Shown here piece by piece: positions 1-8,419 of a stretch of DNA of 41,998 nt (its first letter is position 1; each line of letters begins with the position of its first letter). Position numbers and translations under genes: made by a program. Source of the stretch: Gemmatimonadota bacterium (GTDB taxonomy: Bacteria; Gemmatimonadota; Gemmatimonadetes; Palauibacterales; Palauibacteraceae); assembly GCA_022820995.1 (NCBI GenBank), contig JAJEEM010000036.1:1-41998 (forward strand), written 5' to 3'. The notes under the pieces are model-generated. The model saw only the letters and a program-made list of their open reading frames with translations. It had not been told where the DNA came from and ran no database searches.

Positions 1-46
1 GCTTCTTCCCCTCGTACTCCACATCCGAAAACGTCACCTGGTCCAT
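1..46 (-). CDS. IS5-like transposase, N-terminal fragment (runs off the left edge)
   Basis: Only the first 15 codons are visible, read leftwards from an ATG at 46. They give MDQVTFSDVEYEGKK, which resembles the opening of many IS5-family transposases (M-x-Q-x-T-F-x-D-x-E-Y-x-x-K-x-K). A G-rich stretch (GGGGTGGGG) just upstream could serve as ribosome binding site. The catalytic DDE domain lies outside the window, so the identification rests on this short match and on the fact that the next gene on the strand, an ABC permease, stops abruptly about 80 bases before it. It could still be an unrelated small gene. Confidence 0.5.
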   Translation of the reverse strand, partial: MDQVTFSDVEYEGKK

Positions 47-124
47 CGTCCCCACCCCAGTCTCCGCCTCGTCCGAACCGCTGTTCGACTCCCACGGTCC
101 ATCAATCTGGCGGTGGTGACTTGT
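1..124 (-). mobile_element. probable end of an IS5-like insertion sequence
   Basis: The bases between the permease stop (125-127) and the transposase-like ATG (46) have the right length for an IS end plus leader. No convincing terminal inverted repeat can be shown because the far end is outside the window. The boundary at 124 is an inference from where permease similarity stops. Confidence 0.4.
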
Positions 125-517
125 TCAGACCATCCCTAGCAGCGTCGGGATCGACACGTGGACGCCCATGAAGGCGAGCCCCACGACGGGCAGCAGGAGC
201 GACTTGCCCCAGAACCACTGGGACTTGGAGAGGCCGTCGATCACGTTCTGCCGCGCGGTCCGCCAGCCGAACTCCGTCGCGGACAGCAACACGAGCGTGA
301 GGGCGGCGAAGATCACCAGCATGGTGGTTTCGTCCCCGAACACGGCGGTCCAGATGTCGGGGAGCCGGAAGCCCTCGCTGCGCTCGAGGAAGGGCTGGCC
401 ATGGTTCATGAGCGTGAAGAACGCGTAGAAGCCGAGGGCGATCCAGAAGGCGACCCGCTTCCTCGCCTTGAACCACTCGTTGCGCAGCAGCACGCCGAAC
501 GCCCGCGCGCCCTTCAT
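125..517 (-). CDS. ABC-2 type transporter permease, probably truncated
   Basis: The 130-residue product begins like an ABC-2 permease: a basic cytoplasmic N-terminus (NEWFKARKR), a first membrane helix (about residues 22-40), a second (about 67-82) followed by the typical S-A-T-E-F-x-W-R-T-A-R-Q-N-V-I-D-G-L-S segment, and a third helix (about 108-128). Relatives usually have 240-300 residues and six helices, so roughly half is missing. Translation ends just before the IS5-like sequence, which suggests disruption by insertion. The ATG at 517 overlaps the TGA of the ATPase gene (ATGA), so the two are translationally coupled and should form one exporter. Function of the remaining half is doubtful. 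Confidence 0.7.
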   Translation of the reverse strand: MKGARAFGVLLRNEWFKARKRVAFWIALGFYAFFTLMNHGQPFLERSEGFRLPDIWTAVFGDETTMLVIFAALTLVLLSATEFGWRTARQNVIDGLSKSQWFWGKSLLLPVVGLAFMGVHVSIPTLLGMV

Positions 518-1449
518 TGGATCTCTCCGAATCCCTCGGGCGTGCCCGTGATCTCCATGAAGGCGTCCTCCAGCGATTGCCGCTCCAGAGACAGGTGCGA
601 GGCGTAGATCCCCCGCCCGGCGAGAAAGCGGTTCAATTCGGCGAGCCCCGCCCCTCCGATCTGCACCAGGACGCGGCCGTCCTCGACGCGCGCATGGCCC
701 GCGCCCTCGAACTCAGACACGGCCTGCCGGAGCGTCTCGATGTCCCCATCGGCGCCCACCGCGGCCACCGTTCGGGCGGAGGTGAGTTCGTCCACGCTCC
801 CTTCGCGGACGAGACGGCCGGTCTCGATGATCGCGACGTGGGTGCAGGTGCGCTCGACCTCGTGCAGCATGTGGCTCGAAAGGAAGATCGTCTTCCCGCG
901 GCTGGCGAGTTCGCGGATGATGTCGCGGATCTCCCGCTGCCCCGCCGGATCGAGCCCGTTGGCCGGCTCGTCGAGGATGATGAGTTCCGGGTCGCCGATC
1001 ATCGTCGCCGCCAGCGCGAGCCGCTGCTTCATGCCCAGCGAGCACGCCTTGAACTTCGTCTTCCGGCGCGAGGCCAGACCCACGATTTCGAGCACCTCGG
1101 CGATGTCCGCCTCGTCGCTCCCCTTCACCCGGGCCACGACCCTCAGGTTGTCCCGGCAGCTCAGGTAGGGGTAGAAGTTGGGATATTCGAGCGTGGCGCC
1201 GATCCGCTGGCGCGCGGCGTGCAACTCGGCGGGCGTCTCCCCGCCGAACAGTCGGAAAGAGCCACCCGTCGGGTTGATGATCCCGAGGAGCATCCCAATC
1301 GTCGTCGTCTTGCCGCTTCCGTTCGGTCCCAGGAAACCGTACACCTGCCCCGCCTCCACCTGGACGGAAAGCTCGTCGACGGCGAGCGTCCCCGCTCCGC
1401 GCAACGCCGCGTATCGCTTGGACAGTCCTTCGGTTTCGATGATCGTCAT
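514..1449 (-). CDS. ABC transporter ATP-binding protein
   Basis: A 311-residue cytoplasmic ATPase that would power the exporter whose permease follows. Visible motifs are Walker A (GPNGSGKTT, near residue 42), a Q-loop region, a signature variant (CSLGMKQRLALA instead of LSGGQ), Walker B with catalytic Glu (LIILDEP), a D-loop (ANGLDP) and the H-loop (LSSHMLHE). The SLGMKQRL signature is usual in the drug/bacteriocin-type (CcmA-like) subfamily. The C-terminal 90 residues form the extra domain of these proteins (LEDAFMEIT near the end). The ATG at 1449 overlaps the TGA of the upstream small gene and its own TGA overlaps the permease start, so three genes form a tight operon. The substrate cannot be told from sequence. 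Confidence 0.9.
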   Translation of the reverse strand: MTIIETEGLSKRYAALRGAGTLAVDELSVQVEAGQVYGFLGPNGSGKTTTIGMLLGIINPTGGSFRLFGGETPAELHAARQRIGATLEYPNFYPYLSCRDNLRVVARVKGSDEADIAEVLEIVGLASRRKTKFKACSLGMKQRLALAATMIGDPELIILDEPANGLDPAGQREIRDIIRELASRGKTIFLSSHMLHEVERTCTHVAIIETGRLVREGSVDELTSARTVAAVGADGDIETLRQAVSEFEGAGHARVEDGRVLVQIGGAGLAELNRFLAGRGIYASHLSLERQSLEDAFMEITGTPEGFGEIQ

Positions 1450-1736
1450 GTGAGGTCCCGTGGCGTTTCACCGCCGGTGCGCTCTTCCAGTTGCCTCCGG
1501 AACAGTTCCGCCTCCGCGAGCTGATCCAGGAGTTCGCCCCGCTCCCGGCTCTCCCCTTCAAGCTGCTCGATCCGCTTCGTCAGCCGGGCGATCGTCTCGC
1601 GGTCCCGCTTCATCGGCCCCAGCGCTTCCGCCAGATCCCGCACCAGCGGGCGCAGGGCGAAGTGCGTCGCCATCGCGAGGACCGGGATGCCGATCGTGAA
1701 GAAGATCGCGACGACGGCGATGATCATGTCTTCCAT
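1446..1736 (-). CDS. small membrane-anchored coiled-coil protein
   Basis: A 96-residue protein with one N-terminal membrane helix (about residues 4-28) followed by a charged, heptad-like coiled coil (about 35-85, rich in Glu, Arg and Leu). The layout resembles PspB-like or small sensor-type proteins, but I see no diagnostic motif and give no function. An AGGGGTGA ribosome binding site precedes the ATG at 1736. Its stop overlaps the ATPase start (ATGA), so it is the first gene of the transporter operon and may modulate that complex; this is inference from position. Confidence 0.75.
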   Translation of the reverse strand: MEDMIIAVVAIFFTIGIPVLAMATHFALRPLVRDLAEALGPMKRDRETIARLTKRIEQLEGESRERGELLDQLAEAELFRRQLEERTGGETPRDLT

Positions 1737-1833
1737 GTCTCACCCCTGCGCATGCGCTTCATGCGGCATAAGAACGGAAGGCGCGGCGCGGTGGTTTCGC
1801 GGGGGCGGGACGCCCGGTTGCGGAGCGGCCGCG

Positions 1834-3897
1834 TCAGCGGGGAGGCCGGCGGCCGAGAATCCCCCGGCCCCAAACGTTGTTCCCGCGGTTCACGTCCGGC
1901 ATCACGCCGTCCGGGTCGATCTGAACGTTGCGCACGAACCCGCCGGACACGTCCAGCACGTAGGTGCCGTCCGCCTCCCACGCCTCGACCGGAACCTCGT
2001 GTCGCTGCTCCTCCCCGTCCCGGTAGAGGATCCGCACCTCGAGCGGCATCGGGATGCCCCCGCGATTCTCGAGCACGACCCGTGTCGTATCCCCCAGGCG
2101 CGTCACGGAGGCGATCGCCTGGTCGAGGATCGCGTCCTCGTAGATCCAGCCCCTGAAGAACCAGTCGAGGTCCCGTCCCGACACATCCTCCATCGTGCGG
2201 ATGAAATCGGCGGGCTGCGGGTGCTTGTAGGCCCAGCGCCGGATGTACTCCCGGAAGCCTTCGTCGAACGTCTCGGGCCCGAGCACCTCCTCGCGCAGGA
2301 GGACGAGCACGGCGGCGGGCTTGTTGTAGGCGAGAACCCCGATGTCCGCTTCCGGAATGCTGTCGGCCGGCGTGTACACGGCGTGAGTCGGCAGGCGCGT
2401 GTCCGTCGCGATCTGGGCCGGGGACATGAGTTCGCCCAGGATCGGCTCCCCACCCGCGAATTCGATGCCCGAATAGTAATTGATGAAGGTGTTGAACCCC
2501 TCATCCATCCACGCGTACCGCCGCTCGTCCGACCCCACGATCATCGGGAACCACGTATGCCCGATCTCGTGGTCCGTGACGGAGAAGAGAAAGGCGCCGC
2601 GGGACCGCCAGGAACAGAAGACGATCATGGGATATTCCATCCCGAGCGCGAGGCCGGCGACATTGATGGCGACGGGATACGGATAGCGGAGCCACTCCTC
2701 CGAATAGTGCCGGACGCTGTGGCGGAGATACTCCGTGGAGCGCTCCCAGCCGCTGGATCCGGGTCGGCCGAGGCTCTCCTCGGGGTAGACGGACATGATG
2801 AGGACGTCCTCCCAGCCGGCGGCGTCCCAGATGAAGCGGTCGGATGCGGCCCAGGCGAAGTCGCGCACGTTTTCCGCGCGGAAGCGCCATGTGAGCGGGG
2901 TCTCGCCGGGGGGGCGCGTGTGGTCCTCTCCGGCTTCGTCCGGCCCGATGATGTGGACCGTCTCCTCGGAGAGGCGCGCCTCCGCGAGCCGCTCGCGCTG
3001 CATCGGCGTGAGGACCTGCTCGGGATTGAGGAGTTCTCCCGTGGCGACGACGACGAAGTCCCGCGGGACGGTGAGTTCGACGTCGAAATCGCCGTACTCC
3101 AGGTACCACTCTCCCTGCCCCAGGAAGGGGGACTGGTTCCACCCGTTCACGTCGTCGTACGTGAAGACGCGGGGATACCACTGCGCGAGCTGATAGATGA
3201 TCCCGCCCCGGATGTCGAGTTGCCCCATGCGGTCGCCGCCCGTCTCGGGGATCTCGAACGCGAAGTCGATCTCGATTTCCACCCGGCTTCCGCCGGGAGG
3301 GAGGGGCTCGCCGAGGAGGATCTCCATCATCGTGTCCTCGGTCCGGTACTCGGGGACCGTCATCTCGCCCTCGAAGTCGGTGCGCACGCCCGAGATCACG
3401 AAACCGCCGTCCCTGAAGAAGCCGCCGTGGCGCACTTCCCCGCCGAGTTCCTCCGCTCTCTGCGCCCCATAGCTGGTTTCACGGAAGAGGTTCTGGTCGA
3501 GCTGGACCCAGATGCTCGTGAGCGAATCGGGACTGTTGTTCGTGTAGGTGATGCGCTCCGTGCCTTCGATGCGGTCGTCGTCGAGCGCGGCCCGGATGTG
3601 GTAGTCGGCCCGCTGCTGCCAGTAGGCTTCGCCCGGGGCGCCGGCGGCATCCCGAAACTCGTCGGGCTCGGGGAGATCGAGGGGTGAGAAGGCACCCGCC
3701 GGATCGAAGATCCTGCGCAGGGAATCGCGGCGCGCGAGTTCGGCCGCCTCCGCCGCCTCTCGTTGCTCCCGCTCATCTTCCTGCGCCGCCAGCCCGCCGT
3801 ACGGCGACGCGTGGGACAGCCGCGGCAGGACCGGCGTGAGCACCGCGAGCAGCATCACGGCGGAAAACGTGCGTCCCCCCCGGCCAATCGCTCTCAT
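1834..3897 (-). CDS. secreted M1-family metallopeptidase
   Basis: A 687-residue zinc aminopeptidase-like enzyme. A hydrophobic signal peptide covers about residues 1-30. The gluzincin motif HEIGH (H443, E444, H447) is followed 18 residues later by the third zinc ligand E466 in WMDEGFN. The GxMEN-type substrate loop is present in altered form as LGMEYPM upstream. The N-terminal half is the beta-rich saddle domain typical of M1 enzymes and the C-terminus has short beta strands. The ATG at 3897 has GGGAGA ahead of it. The gene is divergent from the S9 peptidase across 199 bases, and both are exported, so a shared role in degrading external peptides is likely. The exact specificity is unknown; the altered exopeptidase loop means endopeptidase activity cannot be excluded. 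Confidence 0.9.
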   Translation of the reverse strand: MRAIGRGGRTFSAVMLLAVLTPVLPRLSHASPYGGLAAQEDEREQREAAEAAELARRDSLRRIFDPAGAFSPLDLPEPDEFRDAAGAPGEAYWQQRADYHIRAALDDDRIEGTERITYTNNSPDSLTSIWVQLDQNLFRETSYGAQRAEELGGEVRHGGFFRDGGFVISGVRTDFEGEMTVPEYRTEDTMMEILLGEPLPPGGSRVEIEIDFAFEIPETGGDRMGQLDIRGGIIYQLAQWYPRVFTYDDVNGWNQSPFLGQGEWYLEYGDFDVELTVPRDFVVVATGELLNPEQVLTPMQRERLAEARLSEETVHIIGPDEAGEDHTRPPGETPLTWRFRAENVRDFAWAASDRFIWDAAGWEDVLIMSVYPEESLGRPGSSGWERSTEYLRHSVRHYSEEWLRYPYPVAINVAGLALGMEYPMIVFCSWRSRGAFLFSVTDHEIGHTWFPMIVGSDERRYAWMDEGFNTFINYYSGIEFAGGEPILGELMSPAQIATDTRLPTHAVYTPADSIPEADIGVLAYNKPAAVLVLLREEVLGPETFDEGFREYIRRWAYKHPQPADFIRTMEDVSGRDLDWFFRGWIYEDAILDQAIASVTRLGDTTRVVLENRGGIPMPLEVRILYRDGEEQRHEVPVEAWEADGTYVLDVSGGFVRNVQIDPDGVMPDVNRGNNVWGRGILGRRPPR

Positions 3898-4096
3898 CGA
3901 ATCTCCCTGTTCATCGCAATCTCATGGTCGTTCTGCTCACGCGATCCGCATCGGCTGCCGCCGCCGGCCGGAAGACCGGGCCCGCGGCCCCGGAAAGATG
4001 GCAGCGTTTCGGACATCGGGCACCTTTTCGTAATGTTGGATCGTCGGTCCCACGCGGGAACACGTCGCAGCGTCAAGATAAGCGAGAGGTGTCGAC
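3898..4096. promoter_or_regulatory. divergent intergenic region between M1 and S9 peptidase genes
   Basis: These 199 bases must hold the promoters for both divergent secreted peptidases. A plausible ribosome binding site (GAGAGG) lies just before the ATG at 4097. I see no strong sigma70 boxes or operator palindrome. Confidence 0.4.
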
Positions 4097-6292
4097 ATGT
4101 CCGGGTCCCAGAGCCTTGTCTCCCCATCCCTTCCCCTTCGAACGCCGGCGCCGGGATCGAGATGGCTCGCGCTCGCCGCCATCCTGTTCCTTCCCCTGGC
4201 CCCCCTGGCCGTCCAGGCTCAGGCGGATGCCGCGCCGGCCGACGCCGGGTGGACGCCCGCGCTGAGCATGCAGTATCGCGGGGTCTCGGGGACCGCGATC
4301 TCCCCCGACGGCTCCCGCATCGCCTTCGTCGTGCGCGAGCCGCTGATGGAAGGACCGCAGTCGGAGTATCTGAGTCACATCTGGATGACGGATGCGGACG
4401 GGATGGGGACCGCGCAGTGGACCCGCGGAGAGGCGTCGGCGGGGTCCCCGCAGTTCTCGCCCGACGGCGCCTGGCTGAGCTTCACGTCCGGCCGCGAGGG
4501 AGAGGGCGAGGCGGGCAGCCAGGTCTGGGCGCTGCCGATGGCGGGCGGCGAGGCGCGGCAGCTCACGGAGGCGCAAGGGTCCGTGGGGGGATACCGGTGG
4601 TCGCCCGACGGGACGCGGATCGCCTTCCTCATGCGGGATCCGCAGACGGAGGAGGAGAAGAAAGCGACGGAGGAGAAGCGGGACGTCATCCTCGTCGACC
4701 GCGACTACAAGTTCTCCCACCTGTACGTCGTCGCGATCGACGCCGGGGCGGACGAGCCGGCCGCGCCGGTGCGGCTCACGGCGGGCGACTTCCACATCAC
4801 CGGCTTCAGCTGGGCACCGGACGGGGCGCGGATCGTGTTCGCGCACCAGGCGGACCCCCGCATCAACACCGGCCGGCTGAGCGGAGACCTCTCCACGACG
4901 ACGGTCCCGGACGCCGCGGAGATCGGCGAAATTCTGGCCGCGCGAGCTTCGGAGGACGGAGGGGAGGACGGCTCCGCCGAGGGCGCGGACGCCGACATCG
5001 CGGCGGTGGGGGACATCGTGCTCCTCGTGGGCGGGGCGGGGATCGAGCGGAGCCCGCACTGGTCGCCGGACGGGGCCTGGATCGCCTACGTGTCGACCGG
5101 CGACCGGCCGGAGCCGATCGGGCTCGGCGACGTCTACGTCATGCCGGCTGCGGGGGGCGAGGCCCGCCGATTCGATACTCCGAACCGCAGCGCGTCCGTG
5201 CTCGGCTGGACCGCGGATTCCTCCGAACTGCTTCTGCTCGAATCGCTCGGCACGCGCCGACACGTGCTCGCCGTTCCGGTCGATGGCGGCGAGCTGCGCT
5301 TCATTTCGTACGGGGACGGCGTGGTCGGCTCCGTCGCGCTGACGGACGACGCGAGCCGCATGGCCTTCACCTGGCAGACCCCCGATGAGCCGTGGGACGT
5401 CTTCGTCTCGCCCACGAACGGGTACGCGCCGACGCAGGTTACGGACCTCCATGCCGGCGTGCCGCGCCCGGAGATGGGGCGCACGCAGCTCGTCTCCTGG
5501 ACCTCGACGGAGGGGTTCGAGATCGAGGGCCTCCTCACCTACCCCGTGGGCTACGAGGAGGGCGAGCGCGTGCCGCTCATCCTCAACGTGCACGGCGGGC
5601 CGGCCGGCGTCTTCAGCCAGGGTTTCACGGGCAGCGCGTCCGCCTACATGCTGCAGTACTTCGCCCAGGAGGGCTTCGCGATCCTGCGCCCGAACCCGCG
5701 CGGCTCCACCGGCTACGGGAAGGACTTCCGCTACGCGAACTTCCACGACTGGGGCTACGGCGACTTCCGCGATCTCATGTCGGGCGTCGACCACGCCATC
5801 GAGATGGGCGTGGCGGACCCGGATCGCCTCCTCCTGATGGGCTGGAGCTACGGCGGCTACATGACGTCGTGGGCCGTCACCCAGACGGACCGTTTCGTGG
5901 CGGCGAGCATGGGGGCCGGCCTCCCGAACCTGATCTCGATGACGACGACGACGGACATCCAGGACTACCTCGTGGGCCACATGGGGGTCGAGTTCTGGGA
6001 GGACTACGAGCGCTACGAGCGGCACTCGGCCATGTACCACATCGCGAACGTGGTCACGCCGACGCAGGTGATCCACGGCGCGCAGGACCTGAGGGTGCCG
6101 TTCACGCAGGGGCAGGAGTTCTACCGCGCCCTCGACCGCCGCGGCGTGCCGACGGAGATGGTCGTGTACCCGCGCACGCCGCACGGGCCGCGCGAGCCGA
6201 AGTTCGTCATGGACGTGTCGGAGCGGATCCTGACCTGGTTCCGGAAGCACCTGGGCTCGGAAGTGGTCACGGCCGAGGACGAGAGCCGCTGA
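4097..6292 (+). CDS. secreted S9-family prolyl oligopeptidase-type peptidase
   Basis: A 731-residue serine peptidase. A signal peptide lies at about residues 20-42, ending near VQAQA. The first two thirds form a beta-propeller with several PD40/WD40-like repeats (SPDGSRIAF, SPDGAWLSF, SPDGTRIAF). The C-terminal alpha/beta-hydrolase domain has the nucleophile Ser584 in GWSYGGYM, an oxyanion-loop HGGP, an acid in AQDLRVP and the catalytic His in RTPHGPR. This is the DPP IV/acylaminoacyl-peptidase arrangement. An acidic insertion (about residues 275-305) interrupts the propeller. It is divergent from the M1 peptidase and shares its export route. A second S9 paralogue lies at 19127-21151. Confidence 0.92.
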   Translation: MSGSQSLVSPSLPLRTPAPGSRWLALAAILFLPLAPLAVQAQADAAPADAGWTPALSMQYRGVSGTAISPDGSRIAFVVREPLMEGPQSEYLSHIWMTDADGMGTAQWTRGEASAGSPQFSPDGAWLSFTSGREGEGEAGSQVWALPMAGGEARQLTEAQGSVGGYRWSPDGTRIAFLMRDPQTEEEKKATEEKRDVILVDRDYKFSHLYVVAIDAGADEPAAPVRLTAGDFHITGFSWAPDGARIVFAHQADPRINTGRLSGDLSTTTVPDAAEIGEILAARASEDGGEDGSAEGADADIAAVGDIVLLVGGAGIERSPHWSPDGAWIAYVSTGDRPEPIGLGDVYVMPAAGGEARRFDTPNRSASVLGWTADSSELLLLESLGTRRHVLAVPVDGGELRFISYGDGVVGSVALTDDASRMAFTWQTPDEPWDVFVSPTNGYAPTQVTDLHAGVPRPEMGRTQLVSWTSTEGFEIEGLLTYPVGYEEGERVPLILNVHGGPAGVFSQGFTGSASAYMLQYFAQEGFAILRPNPRGSTGYGKDFRYANFHDWGYGDFRDLMSGVDHAIEMGVADPDRLLLMGWSYGGYMTSWAVTQTDRFVAASMGAGLPNLISMTTTTDIQDYLVGHMGVEFWEDYERYERHSAMYHIANVVTPTQVIHGAQDLRVPFTQGQEFYRALDRRGVPTEMVVYPRTPHGPREPKFVMDVSERILTWFRKHLGSEVVTAEDESR

Positions 6293-7122
6293 GCCGCCGG
6301 GACGCTACTTCTTCCGCGTCGACGGACGCGCTCTCCCGGCTCCTGCGCACGAGGGAGCCGGGAGAGACCACGGTTCGCGCGTGGACGGAGGCGATCGCGC
6401 GCGATCTGCTCCGCGGATCTTCGCACCTCCGCGAGCCGAACTTCACGGAGATCGGCCGGGACGACCTCGCGTCACTGTTCTCGGCCTACGACGCGCGCTT
6501 CCTGGACGGTCTCTGCGGCCGGATCCTGGGCCCGGACTCCCTCGCCTTTCGGCTTTCCGCGCGGATGACGCGCGCGGGGGGCAAGACGACGCGCTTCGAA
6601 CGCCGGGGGGACGCCCCGCGGTACGAGATCGCGGTCGCCACGTCGATCCTCTTCGACGGATTCGGAGAGGACGACCGGACCGTCACGGTGGGCGGGCTCC
6701 CCTGCCGGAACCGGCTCGAGGCGCTGCAGCGGATCTTCGAGCACGAACTCGTGCACCTCGCGGAGTCGCTGTGCTGGGGGGAGAGCCACTGCGGAAGGTC
6801 GCGCTTCCGGGGGATCGCGAAGCGGCTATTCCTCCATCGGGCGCACACCCATCAACTCATCACCCGCTCGGAGCGCGCCGCGCGGGACGGGATCGTCGTG
6901 GGCTCCCGCGTCGCCTTCGCCTTTCGCGGCCGACCGCTGACGGGACGGGTGAACCGGATCACCAAACGCGCCACCGTGCTCGTGGAGGACGCGGGGGCCC
7001 CGCGCTGGTCCGACGGGCGCCGCTACGCCCGCTACTACGTGCCCCTCGGCAAACTCCGGCTCGTCGACGCGGCGCCGGAGGGCGCGCGCGGGGAGCGCGA
7101 GGGGCCACGGCGACCCGGGTGA
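6289..7122 (+). CDS. SprT-like zinc metalloprotease-domain protein, start uncertain
   Basis: The product holds a SprT-like domain: SAYDARFLDG, then RMTRAGGKT, then the zinc motif HELVH (near residue 152 from the start given), and a second metal-region segment with H-C (ESHCGR). A basic C-terminal part (ITKRATVLVEDAG) looks like an SH3-like or nucleic-acid binding tail. SprT-like proteins act on DNA-protein crosslinks or as DNA-associated proteases. The first in-frame ATG is at 6565, inside the domain, and no GTG or TTG occurs earlier. I therefore propose CTG at 6289, whose CTGA overlaps the S9 stop, with GAGGA (6275-6279) upstream. Its TGA at 7120-7122 overlaps the next ATG (TGATG). A DNA glycosylase follows, so a DNA-repair pair is possible. 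Confidence 0.7.
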   Translation: MSRRDATSSASTDALSRLLRTREPGETTVRAWTEAIARDLLRGSSHLREPNFTEIGRDDLASLFSAYDARFLDGLCGRILGPDSLAFRLSARMTRAGGKTTRFERRGDAPRYEIAVATSILFDGFGEDDRTVTVGGLPCRNRLEALQRIFEHELVHLAESLCWGESHCGRSRFRGIAKRLFLHRAHTHQLITRSERAARDGIVVGSRVAFAFRGRPLTGRVNRITKRATVLVEDAGAPRWSDGRRYARYYVPLGKLRLVDAAPEGARGEREGPRRPG

Positions 7123-8330
7123 TGGCGGCTCGCCGGAGACTTCCGAGCTTCACCCGGGGGGCGGCCGCCCGCTTGTGGCTGCACCGGCAGGGGTTCGACC
7201 GGCCCCGCGGGTCGACCCCGCTCGACGCCGCGGCCTTCGTCGACCACCTGGAGCGGACGGGCGCCCTCCAACTCGACAGCGTGAACGTCGTGGACCGGGC
7301 CCACTACCTCACCCTCTGGAGCCGGTTCGGCGCGTACGACCGTGCGGAAGTGGACCGGTGGGTGTACGGCGACCGCCTCGCGTACGAGTACTGGGGGCAC
7401 GAAGCCTCGATCCTTCCCATCTCCCACCTCCCTCTCGGACGGCGGCGGATGCGGCGCTTCCCGCCCGAGAGCTGGTCGGGACGCGCGTGGTGGGACCGAT
7501 ACGCGACCTCGACGGCGTCGAAGCGGCGGGTGCTGCGGCGGCTGCGCGCCGAAGGACCTCTGGAGAGCGTCGACTTCCAGCCGCAGCCGGCCGAACGCGG
7601 GGAGAAGACGGATTCGCTCGGGTGGCGCCTGAGGGAGGACAAGCGCTCGCTCAAGCTTCTATGGCACGACGGACGCGTCGGGGTGACGGGGCGGCGCCAT
7701 TTCCGCTGCGTCTATGACCTGGCGGAGCGGGTCTACCCCGACGGGCCCGCCGCGACGCTCGCCGAGTACCACGACAGCTGGCTCCTCATCGCGCTTTCGG
7801 GCTGCGGCATCGCCCCCGAGCGGCACCTCGTCAACTACTTCACCGGACCGGAACTCAACGCGGCGGAGCGGCGGCGGACCATCGCCCGCAACCTGCGGAA
7901 GAGGCGGATCGTCGAGGTCGAGGTGGAGGGATTGCGCGGACCGTGCTACGCACTGCCCGAACACCTGGACGACATCGGCGAACTTCCGGATCCCTCGGGG
8001 ACGACGCTCATCTGCCCCTTCGACTCCCTGCTCTGGCAGCGGAAACGCGCCGCCGAACTCCTGGACTTCCACTACACCGTCGAGATCTACGTCCCCGCCG
8101 CCAAGCGGAAGTACGGCTACTACGTGCTGCCCATCCTGCACGAGGGCCGTCTCGTGGGCCGGCTCGACCCGAAACTCCACCGCGACCGCGGCGTGCTCGA
8201 AATCCGGGCCCTGCACTTCGAGCCGGGGTTCGCCCGCACGCCGGGGTTCGACGCCGGGCTGAACGACGCCGTCGCGGACCTCGCCGGCTTCCTGGGCGCG
8301 ACGGGTATCGCCATGCCGCCGAGCGGCTGA
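7122..8330 (+). CDS. YcaQ/AlkX-family DNA glycosylase (winged-helix, HTH_42)
   Basis: A 402-residue protein of the YcaQ (AlkX/AlkZ) family, which unhooks interstrand crosslinks or alkylated bases. The sequence shows the family's opening (LWLHRQGFDRP), the Q-L-D motif in LQLDSVNVVDRAHYL, which corresponds to the catalytic Gln-x-Asp of the E. coli-type enzyme, and later the family blocks YWGHEASILP, HFRCVYDLAERV, CPFDSLLWQR and KRKYGYYVLPIL. The ATG at 7122 overlaps the TGA of the SprT-like gene. Length is normal for the family. The two-gene layout suggests coordinated handling of crosslinked DNA, which is inference. Confidence 0.88.
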   Translation: MAARRRLPSFTRGAAARLWLHRQGFDRPRGSTPLDAAAFVDHLERTGALQLDSVNVVDRAHYLTLWSRFGAYDRAEVDRWVYGDRLAYEYWGHEASILPISHLPLGRRRMRRFPPESWSGRAWWDRYATSTASKRRVLRRLRAEGPLESVDFQPQPAERGEKTDSLGWRLREDKRSLKLLWHDGRVGVTGRRHFRCVYDLAERVYPDGPAATLAEYHDSWLLIALSGCGIAPERHLVNYFTGPELNAAERRRTIARNLRKRRIVEVEVEGLRGPCYALPEHLDDIGELPDPSGTTLICPFDSLLWQRKRAAELLDFHYTVEIYVPAAKRKYGYYVLPILHEGRLVGRLDPKLHRDRGVLEIRALHFEPGFARTPGFDAGLNDAVADLAGFLGATGIAMPPSG

Positions 8331-8419
8331 ACGGAGCCTCGAGGGGACATGGGTATGGACCGGCGGGACCGCCGGGCCGTACCGTTGGGAGGGTTCGCGC
8401 GAACTTCGGAGGTTCCACG

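Noticed and set aside
4073..6250. Long minus-strand open frame opposite the S9 peptidase; similar long antisense frames at 1687-3687 (+), 21139-23481 (-), 23906-25921 (-)
   Set aside because: They mirror real genes with strong motifs and have arginine/histidine/proline-rich, motif-free products, as expected from high-GC codon shadows.
8360..8375. GC hairpin CCGGCGG-GA-CCGCCGG upstream of the propeller gene
   Set aside because: The loop is too short and no T-run follows; such pairs are common by chance at this base composition.
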